The translations under genes and the position numbers were made by a program. 64,000 bases of DNA, from positions 26,436,876 to 26,500,875 of the forward strand of contig OY987305.1 in NCBI GenBank assembly GCA_963920635.1. The letters are read 5' to 3'. The notes under the pieces were generated by a model. That model worked only from the letters and a program-made list of their open reading frames with translations. It had not been told where the DNA came from and searched no databases. Positions 13,130 to 23,175 of this stretch are shown here, piece after piece (position 1 is the stretch's first letter; each line of letters begins with the position of its first letter). The stretch comes from Pseudeuparius sepicola (taxonomy: Eukaryota; Arthropoda; Insecta; Coleoptera; Anthribidae).

Positions 13130-16100
13130 TCAAAACCAATGTATTTCAGGTCGTTGCAAAGATCGGCCAAATGAAATAACAATGTATTTTTGCAACATGT
13201 AATTATAATGGAAAACATAGACGCACGTCTTTGAGATATCGAGAATCGCCATCCCGATGTACAGGGGCTTTGTAAATACGATTTCAGTTTTATTTAGTTC
13301 AATAGCAACTAAATCCGTATCAAAAATTAATCGACTGTTAAATGCTGGGCTAGCAATTAAATTCTTATGAATCTTTTTTAATATTAAACCGTGACTTAAC
13401 ACTTGTTTAAGAGCCCTGTAGTGTACAACATACTTTTCTTTTGAATTAAGAGTTGTCATAAGTTTGGGAAGTTTGGAATTTGGAGGTTTAGAATGTTCTG
13501 CACAAAACGGTAGGTCTTTATAGGGGTTATGTAAATTTTCCGGGTAGTCTAAATCGACTTCTAAAACGTATCCTTCTGGACCGTTATCCGGAATATTCAT
13601 CACGTTAATGTTTGTATCTACCCATTGGAAGTTGCCGTAAGGAAGAGATTCCCCATTGCCCACCCGTATAAATTATTTACATCCAGATAAAGTAAGTATT
13701 TGGAAGGATTGTTAGGATTATAATTTTTCATGTATTTGTTGTTTGCTTCAGAATATCTATTACAACATTGGCTTATCCCTCCTCTCACTCCTTTCTCAAA
13801 AAAACATTAATATATCAATATCTTGAAAGGTTTCTAATCGACACTCCGTATATTTAAGCATACAGTCCCAAGTATATCCCGGTAAAGTGTAGTACCAAGC
13901 CGGATCCAAGCCATAATTCTTTATACAAGTTTTCCTAAAGTTCTGAAATATATCGGTAAGAATCATAATGTCAGTCTTGAGATATAGGTCACTATATTCA
14001 CCTAAACTTTGAATATTAAATTTATCCCAAACTAACTGGGCATGTCTGTAATCGCTTTGACTAATGTGAGTATCGTTTAACTTGCTATAGAATTGCTCGA
14101 CTGGTGGTAAACACTTTTCATTAAGTTTATTTATGTTATCGATATAATCATAACAAAATACCCCCTTTTTGGTTAACAGATCTAGATTGTTGGAAGATAC
14201 ATCACTAAATTCTTTTTGGGTATTAATAAAGTCCCCTTTATTGAGAGACGATGCTAATGTTTCCAAAGAGAAGCCTAGAAATTTAAAGGAGTCGATGAAT
14301 CTAAATTTAACTTCTGTATCGGTATCAGAAACTGTAAAACTAATATATTTTTCCTTGTTTATTGGAAGCAATGTCACATTATGCTTTTTAGCAAGATCTC
14401 TTATAATAAAATGACTGTCGTACCCACTAAAGTTATGAAATACTATAGGTACTACAAAAGAATTTCTGTAATTTAAGTTACACGCTTGGTGCGCGTATCC
14501 GCGAAAACGTGATGTCAGATGATCATGATCACGTACTATTATATCGTTAGAATTAAACGGTTTTCCACATGTGACACGTAGCAGTTGCATTTTTTAAACT
14601 TATAGATTCACTCATTGGCTCATTAGTTTTTAATTTTGAAGCAACAGAGGGTGCTATATTTTCCATTTCATTCGCAAACCAAGACATGCAATCACTGCCA
14701 CGATAACTCTTATAAAAAGATAATGTATCATCATAATCACATTTAAAATACTAGCCTGCGCTAAAGGCTTCATGTTTCTGATATTTAGCAGTATTTAAAC
14801 ATTGCAATTCATCATAAGGTTTTAGGATTGATTCAAAATCAGCATAAATAATAAATGGTACTTTTTCCTTATGGATATAATTTTTAAATTCGATATACTT
14901 ATTTTTCGGAAATGATACTTTGCAGTTGTTTATGTCTTGGCAATATTCAATGTGTTCGTTTAATTTATCTTGGGATGAGTAATAATTTAAGCATCTATCA
15001 CAAACAAACATCCTACTTTTATGTTTATTAGTTTGGGATGCTATTAATCTCGATAAATATTTAACCCAACAGTAATGGTAATTGATTTCGGTTGTTGATT
15101 CATCGATAGGGAGAGCTTCATGCTCACCAACTTTCGGAAAATATGTATCTTGAACTAAAAGTCAATTAGCATGTTTTTCCATTTTATTTTTAGTTAAACG
15201 AGCCGGAGAAGTTATAAATGAGCTTGATTTGTCTTCATTTGACACTAACTCTAGGATATACACATTTACCGATATATTATTCATTTTTTTCGAATTTTGC
15301 TATTTGGCTTAGAGTTAAAGGAAATTCAAGGCCATCTAGTTTTAAAACGGTCGAAGGGTGAGGATATGAGGATGTACGGCATGGTTTCCCAACGGGTGGA
15401 TATAGAGCTGATACAACACTCCAAGCAAAACAAAGATTATCATCATTTTGAACGTTAATACAAGCTTTTTTAGATTGTATTGATTCTGGGAGGTTTATGT
15501 AAGATCTACCACCGTTTCCCATTTCTACCTTGTTTATGTTAACTCCCAAACTTAAGATTCTGTGAAGAGTCCAACCGGACTCCTGATGTTCGAAGGACTA
15601 GATGGGAGCTAAAATTTTTTGAATAATATTGCTTTCAAACCAGTGTTTTAACTGTGTTCCTTGATAGATTATTTCATTGTTTGTACTAAAATACTTATTC
15701 TCAAGTATCTCGTGATCTCCAGACGTTTTAATAAATTCCCACAAAATACAGCATTTACTTTAATTATATTGAATGATCTTAAGATCCTATTAATGCGAGT
15801 CTTAAAAACAAAAAACGCGTCTTTAAAAAACTGCAGGATATCTATGTGTTTTAAATTAATTATAACACCCGTGCGTATACGATTATTAAAAATTGATTTT
15901 ATATCCTCCCACTTTACCCCATCGCTTCGACTTTCACGCTTACGCTGACCTGTTCCAACGTGTTGTAATTTTTTTAAGTACACTTTCGTTTCAAAGGACT
16001 CAAGTTAGTTTGTAATTTAATCCGGATGCCATGATTACAGTCAGCCTTTTTAAATGCTTTATGAACTAACCGGATGTTTGCATTTATTATTTTTTTCAAA

Positions 16101-16198
16101 TGCTCTAAAGTAGCGTCATCAGAGTTATTAATAAGCGTAAACACTTTTTCAAGCATTTTAATAATGTCATCACTTACCGTCCCGATTTCTGCTGACAT
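13130..16198 (-). pseudogene. Polinton family B DNA polymerase, dead copy (inverted)
   Basis: Minus-strand remains of the protein-primed-type DNA polymerase of a Polinton/Maverick. The N-terminal region (from the ATG at 16,198, MSAEIGTVSDD) matches the start of the polymerase at 23.2 kb. Visible are a zinc-like CDRCLNYY...H segment (about 15,000), Exo I (YADFES, about 14,840), Exo II (HNFSGYDSHF, about 14,420), Exo III (YLKTDIMILTD, about 13,980) and motif A (LDVNNLYGW, about 13,670, in another frame). Motif B has been deleted between HGLILKK and the following segment, and motif C is cut off at about 13,130. At least five frame breaks or stops make it non-functional. It is more AT-rich than the 23-kb copy and is a different lineage. 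Confidence 0.9.
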
Positions 16199-16410
16199 TT
16201 TAAGATGTGTGAGTATGAAAAAGCAATGAGATAAAACCGAGAAGGTCATAACTTAAATATCAGAGTTTTCCCCACACTCCTTTCTTCAAGTTGAAATACA
16301 TTCATTTATTACTCCAGTGAGTTTTGCGCCTTAAAATGGAGACGTTCTTTAATCAACTAAATCAGAAATCGTTGATTAAACTATTATATACAAAAGATAC
16401 AAAATTAAGA

Positions 16411-16935
16411 ATGTTAAACCTACGGGACTATTACAAACCCCAATCATGGCGAAACGTTTTGAAATAATTGCCATCGATTTATTTGGACCACTTCCCGAAA
16501 CCCCAACTGGCGATAAGTGGATTTTTATTATAGAAGATACTTCTACGCGATGGATTGAGTTGTTTCCGTTGATTAATGCAACCGCTGAAGACTGTGCCCG
16601 TATTTTAATCGACGAAGTTATATTGAGATATGGCACCCCTCGACGAATAACCAGTGATAATGGTACTCAATTTGTAAGTGAAACTATGCAATATGTTGCT
16701 CATTGTCTGGGATTTAGACAACATCTCATTCCGATTTATCACGCCGAAGCCAATCCAGTGGAAAGAAAGAATCGTGACTTAAAGACACAGCTAGCGATTA
16801 GTGTGAAGAATGCCCATAACCTATGGAAAGAGAAGTTACCAGCAATAAGGTTCACTATGAATACTGCCTATTGCGAAAGTACAGGATACACCCCCGCGTA
16901 TCTTACATTCGGAAGAGAACTAAGGAAGGCTCGAC
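16411..16935 (+). pseudogene. Gypsy-type integrase core fragment
   Basis: A retroviral-type integrase catalytic core in one open frame from about 16,411. The triad is D11 (AIDLFGPL), D71 (SDNGTQF) and E106 (NPVERKNRD) counted from the ATG at 16,446, with the canonical 35-residue D-E spacing. TAYCESTGYTPAYLTFGREL continues as in gypsy integrases. No zinc-binding N-terminus, reverse transcriptase or LTR accompanies it. The frame runs by chance straight into the start of the small Polinton gene at about 16,938, so the apparent 213-residue protein is a junction chimera. Confidence 0.85.
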
Positions 16936-16937
16936 GT

Positions 16938-19217
16938 ATAGAAATTGGATGTGAGCTTCAAGTATTGTCGTTTAGAAGAGTTTGCACACAGTATACAGAA
17001 AGAGTTTGTGTGGAATTTTTTATATTTTACACTGTGCTACCGCAAATATTTTGTTACGGTTTAAAATTATCAGTAAGAATTACGTAGTTGAAGCGCTTCA
17101 GGTATCACCGTATTTATTTTAAAATTCCCTGGTTTCGTGCCAATCGTCGATCCCGGAACGTTCGTGATTTATACGAGGGACAGTCCATGAGCAGTCCAGC
17201 TGTTGCACAAAAAAGCTATCACTATTGTGCTATTCTTTACAGGGCTTTTGTTACTGTAAATACCACACAATGCGTCCTAGGTATTATCTGTCGCTTACAG
17301 ATTTATTCTTTTTGCCTTTGACTGCTTTTAACTCCATCATTTCGTTAGCGACTTAATTTCGTAACGCACCCTCGTAAAATTTCCGATCGCCGCTGTTTGC
17401 GCTATTTTGGGTCTGAATGCGAGGAACGCACTCTCCTGGTTAGTTCATCCAAATCAGTGACTGCATTTGTTGACCTCTGCGTGTTGTTTACACCGTCAAC
17501 TCATGAAATTCGTAAATTTTATGTATTTCGGCGATTTTATGACTAGTTTGAGGTGTTATTCGTGTTGTACGTGGGTGAATTATTGTTTTGTGCAAGTTTG
17601 CCTCCCTGATTTGACCGGAAGTTGCTGTTACTCTTTTGGACAGTCGGTTTCCCGGGTTTTCGGATAAACAAGGACGCATTTTCATTTTTGCCAGAGCCCG
17701 TGGTAGAGTGGACGCCACGTTTTTCACCTGTGGGTTTCCAGTCTGTGGAGCATTCCAATTTGGGATTTTCTTGTGGAAAACGTACCTTCGTGAGTCCCTT
17801 TACGTCTGCCTTGAGTTCGATTGCTTATTTTACCTTTTTGGGGCTCACAATCGACGAATTGTCGGATTTTACGTCCACGCCACGAGGTAAGTCGTCTTGA
17901 TTCGTGCTTGTCTAGGTGTCCAACATCATGGTAACCATTTTTCTAGGTGTCTTGCCCCTCAAGAACAACAAATCCGAGGGTTAAAAGCCAGAAAGCTAAA
18001 TCAGAGAGGCCACCCAACATCGACGTGAGTGCGTTTGTAACTAGTATGCCGTCGTAATCTAATAATTTTTATTGTAGGGCCTTTTTTTCTTTTTATTCTT
18101 CTATTTTTCCAGGTAATTTCCCTGCTGCTCCAAGTCTTCACATTGTAATTTACTACGTTGGTGTTTCTACGTCTACGTTTGCCTTCTACGTTCTTCGTGT
18201 GGACGTTCTACCTCTGCCTACGTGTAGGCATCCGACTCTACACGTTCTGCACGGCCTGGTGGGTTGGAGAACTGATCCTACTCCACCCTAACCGCAGGAT
18301 AAGGGCGTCGAGCTCGCCATAGCTTTTCTACGTTGGAGGCTAGAGCACTAGAGCGGAGGCAGATATTCAACGTGGGATAAGTTACACATTAATTTGTATC
18401 CTTTACCTAACAAACATTTAGTAATTGTTATTATTTCACTGCTGTTAACCGCTGACGAAATCAAGGGGGAGCCATATCTAAAATATTTTGTGAAATTAAT
18501 TTGCCTTAACTTACATCTGTATTACTGTATATTTAGCCACGCTACCTAAGGTGCGTTATCACCGTACGTGGTGTTTCACGAATATTAATAGTTCGTTGTG
18601 GTCACTGGCGAATTCATTCGTCGTGATTGAATACATGATAATTATAATACAAATAATAATAACTGGTAGGAGCTCATTTACCTTTCAATAAGTGTGAGCC
18701 AAACGTGCTCACGGGCGGAGCTATTATAAGGTTAATTTTGTCAGTATTGAACTTGAGCTTAAGTCAAAACTTTTACGTACCTTTCTGTACTAGTACCCCG
18801 TCTTGGATATTATATGGCCTGAGAAAAAATTATTGGGTTATTTATTATTTTCTTTCAGTGTAAATTGTGTGTCACTTGCCTGTAGCCGAGTTATTAGAAC
18901 AACGGCTTAAGTTGCCTAAGCCAGTGGCGCTTTATTCTAACCTAATTTAATTGAGTTTTCGAACCGAACCCCTCAGCTGGTCTAGCTACTTTACTGTGAA
19001 CTACTTTTGGAGTTCGGTTGCCAGGCATTTGACTTAAACCTTTACCTACCTATTTTCCCACTGCAACAAAAGTTCGTAGTAATTTACAGACAAATTCACT
19101 ACGCAACGAATTATATACACAAATAGGGAAATTGAGCGTGGACAGAAGGTGTTTTTAATAAGCCTTGGGCCAACAGAAGGTAGGACCACGAATTTTGAAT
19201 TTTCCCTTGAAGAATGA
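16938..19217 (+). pseudogene. Small Polinton terminal gene (element A left copy), split by an insertion
   Basis: The first half lies at about 16,938-17,051 (VCTQYTERVCVEFF, then TVLPQ) and the second at 19,086-19,217 (FTTQRI, then SLGPTEGRTTNFEF and stop). Both halves align codon by codon with the intact homologue at 19,794-20,036 (NTQYGGKVYVEF, VLPQRYT, SLGPVGRSTN). The gap between them is exactly filled by an LTR-like insert with a 4-bp target duplication. The TGA stop overlaps the ATG of the next small gene, the same ATGA arrangement as in element B. Function is not established; the short beta-rich pattern could be an OB-like nucleic-acid-binding fold (inference). Confidence 0.75.
17052..19081. 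mobile_element. LTR-like insert (about 2.03 kb) in the small Polinton gene
   Basis: Insert boundaries were set by where homology to the small Polinton gene stops and restarts. It begins TGTTACG and ends CGTAGTA, close to the TGTTACG...CGTAACA ends typical of gypsy LTRs, and is flanked by ATTT at 17,048-17,051 and 19,082-19,085. It contains no retrotransposon protein; the ORFs at 17.5-17.9 kb show no motif. The best reading is a solo LTR left by recombination. A 2-kb LTR is long but known in insect gypsy elements. The non-canonical 3' end (TA rather than CA) would need two point changes. Confidence 0.6.
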
Positions 19218-19408
19218 AAACTTCTGTTAAGATTAGACTGTTGAGTATGTACAATCGAAGGAAACTTCAAATGTATTTGAAATCTCTAAATGATTTAAAG
19301 CATGAAATTAAAATGTATGAGATGAATAAGAAAATTGCTAATATTAATTTGAATTTAATAAAAACCATTAAAGTGTTGTGTTGTTTTTTACACCTGTCTC
19401 ATGTATAA
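19214..19408 (+). CDS. Small basic coiled-coil protein, element A left arm
   Basis: The middle of this 64-residue frame (NRRKLQMYLKSLNDLKHEIK) is clearly related to the 45-residue protein at 20,033-20,170 (KRKLQQYLKNLEALKYEL). Both are lysine-rich amphipathic helices and both start inside the stop codon of the small terminal gene. The tail after INLNLIKT runs on further than in the other copy and is probably unselected. Function unknown. Its position between the terminal gene and the inner Polinton insertion identifies this as the left arm of element A. Confidence 0.6.
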   Translation: MKTSVKIRLLSMYNRRKLQMYLKSLNDLKHEIKMYEMNKKIANINLNLIKTIKVLCCFLHLSHV

Positions 19409-19506
19409 AGAAAATGAATGTGTATACTTACCTTTTTTTTCTTATCACTTCTTTCCTTTCAGATATTATCAAAGTTTCAAAATGTTGTCGTTTTACTTTT
19501 TGCTTA

Positions 19507-19512
19507 GACACT
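19507..19512 (+). repeat. Left target-site duplication GACACT of Polinton B
   Basis: GACACT immediately precedes the terminal AGTAGTAATAC and is repeated at 35,360-35,365 after the other terminus. Six base pairs is the duplication length made by Polinton integrases. Confidence 0.95.
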
Positions 19513-20030
19513 AGTAGTAATACAAAGAGAGTTCTAACCCACGACCTTGAAAAAAGCGTGCAAAGTGGCTATGTCACGCCCGAGGTCACGTGACGTCACC
19601 GGATGACCCCAGTTGACCCCTAGATCCGCATAGGTTAACCTTTGACCTTTGGGCCACGTGTGACCCCCAGTTGACCCCCCCCCCCACTCCAACGGCGGGT
19701 GTCAGCCCCCACTCCAACGGCTTCAAAGTGCAGTCGTTCCTGAATCACCTGAACAAGAATTAGATCGTCAAAAAATTCGAAAGCGTTCAAAATATGGAGG
19801 TGAATGAAAATTTTCAAATCACGAGCGTGGACAAAGTGAACACGCAATACGGAGGGAAGGTCTACGTCGAGTTCGAAGAATTTAAGTCGGTGCTGCCGCA
19901 ACGATACACGGCCGAATTTACGCCCCAACGGATCGAAGAAATTAACAGGGATATCGGTAACGGAAGGAGGTATTACATGAAGAGTCTTGGGCCCGTCGGC
20001 CGATCTACAAATATCGAATTTATTATAGAA
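19513..20030 (+). repeat. Left terminal inverted repeat of Polinton B
   Basis: Matches the inverted right end (34,735-35,359). It contains 'gaggtcacgtgacgtcaccg', a G/C-tract block (about 19,660-19,720) and the small terminal gene. Compared with the right copy it lacks about 108 bp around 19,720, which removes the TATA box and first ATG of that gene. Confidence 0.92.
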
Positions 20031-20036
20031 CCATGA
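19794..20036 (+). CDS. Small Polinton terminal protein, left-TIR copy
   Basis: An 80-residue frame beginning MEVNENFQITSVDK, with core NTQYGGKVYVEFEEF, VLPQRYTAEFTPQRI and a SLGPVGR tail. The same gene lies in the right TIR (34,746-35,027), where it starts 19 codons earlier at MQSFLN. Here that upstream ATG has become GTG and a stop follows, so only the internal ATG remains and the promoter is deleted. The alternating hydrophobic pattern suggests a small beta-barrel such as an OB fold, perhaps for single-stranded DNA at the element ends (inference). Relatives sit at the end of element A. The stop overlaps the next ATG. Confidence 0.65.
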   Translation: MEVNENFQITSVDKVNTQYGGKVYVEFEEFKSVLPQRYTAEFTPQRIEEINRDIGNGRRYYMKSLGPVGRSTNIEFIIEP

Positions 20037-20170
20037 ATCCAAGACGAAAGGATAAGTTGTGCTACAAAAGAAAACTGCAACAATATTTGAAGAATTTAGA
20101 AGCATTGAAATATGAACTTATGTTATATGAAATTAAAGAGAAGATAAAACATATTAACTTACACAATTAA
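20033..20170 (+). CDS. Small basic coiled-coil protein of Polinton B
   Basis: A 45-residue frame, starting in the ATGA overlap with the preceding stop. It is a single lysine-rich amphipathic helix (KRKLQQYLKNLEALKYEL...). Its conserved relative at 19,214, in the same ATGA context, is the main argument that it is a real gene despite its size. An AATAAA signal follows within about 10 bases (near 20,176). Function unknown. Translation coupling by stop-start overlap would be unusual in a eukaryote. Confidence 0.6.
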   Translation: MNPRRKDKLCYKRKLQQYLKNLEALKYELMLYEIKEKIKHINLHN

Positions 20171-22289
20171 TTTTTAATAAACTTTTAAAAATCTTTTGTT
20201 GTGTTTTTTTTTATAAGAATCTTTGTGTTGAAGGGAAAAACATCTGAAGCATCATATAAAAAAACTCTCACTCTAAGCAATAATATCACTCTATTCCGCT
20301 GTTACGTGTATACAGGGTGATTCTTAACTTGTACACATAAATTCGGAAAATTGTAGGTTATGTCAAGTAAAGGCTAATAATGAAAAAAAAAGTCTATTAA
20401 AATTGTTATCGATAAGTTCTGCGTTTGTGATCTTATGAACCATAATTTTTAATTTATTTGTGCAAATAAACCCCGAATTGTTCAAGTACACAAAATTATA
20501 ACTCAGCTGTTGCGTCGCATCGGGTTATTCGCTGCGAACGCGTGACCGCATAGTAAACATATAGTACTAAGAGAAAACGCGTGGAATAGTTCACCGACAG
20601 ACGCCTGCTTTGTTTGGTCGAGCACTCAGCGATTTTGCTGAAACCGCATATAGAACAATAGGCTACAAATTTCACCCAATTATCTTCTAAATAAAAAATC
20701 TGAAAAAATTGCAGATAGAATAATAAACGGAAAATTTGAGAAAATCAGCATGTAACGCAAACGATTTAGGCCGGAATCTTCAACTAGACACGTGGAAATC
20801 CGAGGTAGACTCCTTGGTATCAGGAAAAATCTGAAAAAATTGCAGATAGAATAATAAACGGAAAATTTGAGAAAATCAGCATGTAACGCAAACGATTTAG
20901 GCCGGAATCTTCAACTAGACACGTGGAAATCCGAGGTAGACTCCTTGGTATCAGGAAATGTGATACCATTATGGTAAATAAGAAACCACGTGGAACCGTA
21001 TATGATGCGATGTACAACGTAAACAATTAGTACGTCAGGGGCTCGGATTTTCTGTAGGTATATCGTGATTTCCAAATATATCTTCTGATCGGCTGATCGG
21101 ACAAAAATCCTCATATAGCGCAATCGATTTTGGGGCCACCCCTTGGGGGGGGGTGGACTTAGTCTACCCCGGGGTGGATGGGAGGAACGGAGGCCGAAGG
21201 CCTCCGTCCGACTGGCATGTAGTTGCCCGAACAAAATTCACCCTTCCCCCTTGCACGCGTTCAGCGCATGCGCAGTTCCGCACTTTTGATACCTATGAAA
21301 ATTCGAAAAATTTTGAAAATTTTTTATTCAAAAAATGTAATTTTAAAAAGGTCCTGATCCCGCTAAATCCCGATAACATTTTGGGACATTTTCAGTTTTT
21401 GACGGTGAAATGTACAAGACAAGACTTAGACGAATGTTTTATATACAAGTGCAGATAGAATTTTTTCGAGTGACTGATAAAAACAGTTATTATAATAGTT
21501 AATCGGAAGGCCCCAGATAACGTAGGAAATTTTGTTTGAACAAAATCTGTAAAAAAACCAAGACGTGAAAATGTAGGTAGAATTTTCGAATGAGTTTTGT
21601 ATACCAGTAAAAATATAAAGGTAAAAATAACGTCAGTTTCACTTCGAAAAAAAATGATGAAAAATTTCAGTTTCAGTAAAAAAAATACGATGTAGAGGTT
21701 GTACCAAAAAAAAATGGAAATAATTATTTATTCCAGTAAAATATACACAAGACCGAAAAAGGTAATTGCGCGGGACACCCTAGCTGTTTCAGTTCATCTC
21801 GTTTGGAAAAAATTCTAGGGGTTATTACTTTTTTAAATACCGGTTGCCTCAACCTTATTTGAAAGTAAATATTTTTTAGTTCCCCACAGAAGGAAATAAT
21901 GACGATATTTTATACCGGTTGATTAAAAAAATATACAAGGTTAGGAAAAAACCTTGCTAGGCAAACGCGGCTCTGCTGACCAGACAAAAAAAACCTTAGT
22001 CGACAAATAATGGCCTAGAAGAAGGGTGCGTGATTCCACTGCGTATCAGTTCGAGTGCTCCAAGATGCAAGTAAGTATATACCAGCTGTCCCATTTTTAA
22101 ACAGCTAGATATTTTGGAAACCTTTCGTAAAAAAATCCCCAAGGATTACATGAGCAAAAGAAAGAAAAAATGTAAATATACCAGCTGTCCCATTTATAAA
22201 CCGCTTGATATTTTGTAAACGAAAACTTATATAAAGGAAGTAAAAGCCATATCTTAATAGGCGGAGGACAGACTGTCATTCAGACAGGT
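20171..22289. other. Repeat-filled insertion inside Polinton B, no gene
   Basis: Holds a fragment with 'acagggtgattcttaacttg' (20,311), a 131-bp tandem duplication, a GC-rich double hairpin at about 21,130-21,215 ('ggaggccgaaggcctcc'), and a duplicated 'ataccagctgtcccattt' near 22,078 and 22,178. No frame has recognisable protein content. Homologues at this position in other Polintons would not have such a block, so it is probably one or more later insertions. Confidence 0.55.
20694..20957 (+). repeat. Perfect tandem duplication, 2 x about 131 bp
   Basis: The block starting 'aaaaatctgaaaaaattgca' and ending 'tccttggtatcagg' appears twice back to back (about 20,694-20,825 and 20,825-20,957) with no visible difference, so the duplication is recent or maintained. 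Confidence 0.9.
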
Positions 22290-23035
22290 GAAAAATTTTT
22301 CTTTCCAGTTTTTTCTGAAAAATTTTTGTTTTTTTTTGTAGAAGTTTTTTTTCCAAATTTTTTTTTGATAAATTATTTTTTTTACAAAAATTTTTTTTTA
22401 CAAAATTTTGTTTTGTCAAAATTTTTTTTTGCCAAAATTTTTGTTTGCCAATTTTTTTTTAACCAGAATTTTTTTTACCACATTTTTTTTTTCAGAATTT
22501 TTTTTTACAAAAATTTTTTTTTGCCAAATTTTTTTTACCAAAATTTTTTTTGCCAAATTTTTTTTGCCATTTTTTTTTGTCACAATTTTTTTTAATAAAT
22601 TTTTAACAAATTTTTTTTGCCAAATTTTTTTTTGCCAAAATTTTTTTTTGCCAAATTTGTTTTGCCAATTTTTTTTTGGCAAAATTTTTTTTGCCAACAT
22701 TTTTTTTTTGCCAAAAATGTTTTTTTGACAATTTTTTTTTACCAAAATTTTTTTTTGCCACCATTTTTTTTGCCAAATTTTATTTTGCCAAAATTTTTTT
22801 TTTGTCTACAATTTTTTTTGCCAAAATTTTTTTTTACCAAATTGTTTTTGCCAAATTTTTTTTACTAAAATTTTTTTTTGCCATTTTTTTTACATTTTTT
22901 TTTGGCCGAATTTTTTTTACCAAAATTTTTTTTTGCTACAATTTTTTTTTACCAAATTCTTTTTGGCAAATTTTTATTTTTCAAAATTTTTTTTTATCAG
23001 AATTTTTTTTTGCCAAAATTTTTTCTATAATATGT
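22290..23035. repeat. Low-complexity array of T-runs spaced by GCCAAAA
   Basis: About 745 bp made almost only of 'tttttttt' runs separated by short spacers such as 'gccaaaa', 'accaaaa' and 'acaaaa', at a period of roughly 15-18 bp. The long frames on both strands are phenylalanine- or lysine-rich translations of this repeat and are not genes. Confidence 0.9.
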
Positions 23036-23119
23036 CAATTTATATCTTCCCAATGTTTTTTTAACTTTTTTCACTTTTCTTCTATTTTTTTTAGTATAGC
23101 AAATGTGCCGTCCGATAGG

Positions 23120-23153
23120 TATATAAAGAGGTCTCGCATCGAACGGCACCAGT
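23120..23153 (+). promoter_or_regulatory. TATA box and initiator of the Polinton B polymerase gene
   Basis: 'tatataaag' at 23,120-23,128 and 'ccagt' at 23,149-23,153 are spaced as a TATA box and initiator. The polymerase ATG follows at 23,176, giving a leader of about 25 bases. Confidence 0.75.
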
Positions 23154-23175
23154 CTGCGACCGCACGACGAACATC

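Noticed and set aside
16446..17087. 213-codon protein joining integrase to another domain
   Set aside because: The second part is the start of the small Polinton gene; the fusion is a chance in-frame junction and then runs into the LTR-like insert.
17467..17900. Overlapping 66-92-codon frames
   Set aside because: They lie inside the LTR-like insert, overlap on both strands and show no motif.
22326..22868. Several long frames rich in phenylalanine (plus) or lysine (minus)
   Set aside because: They are translations of the T-run low-complexity array and have no real protein character.
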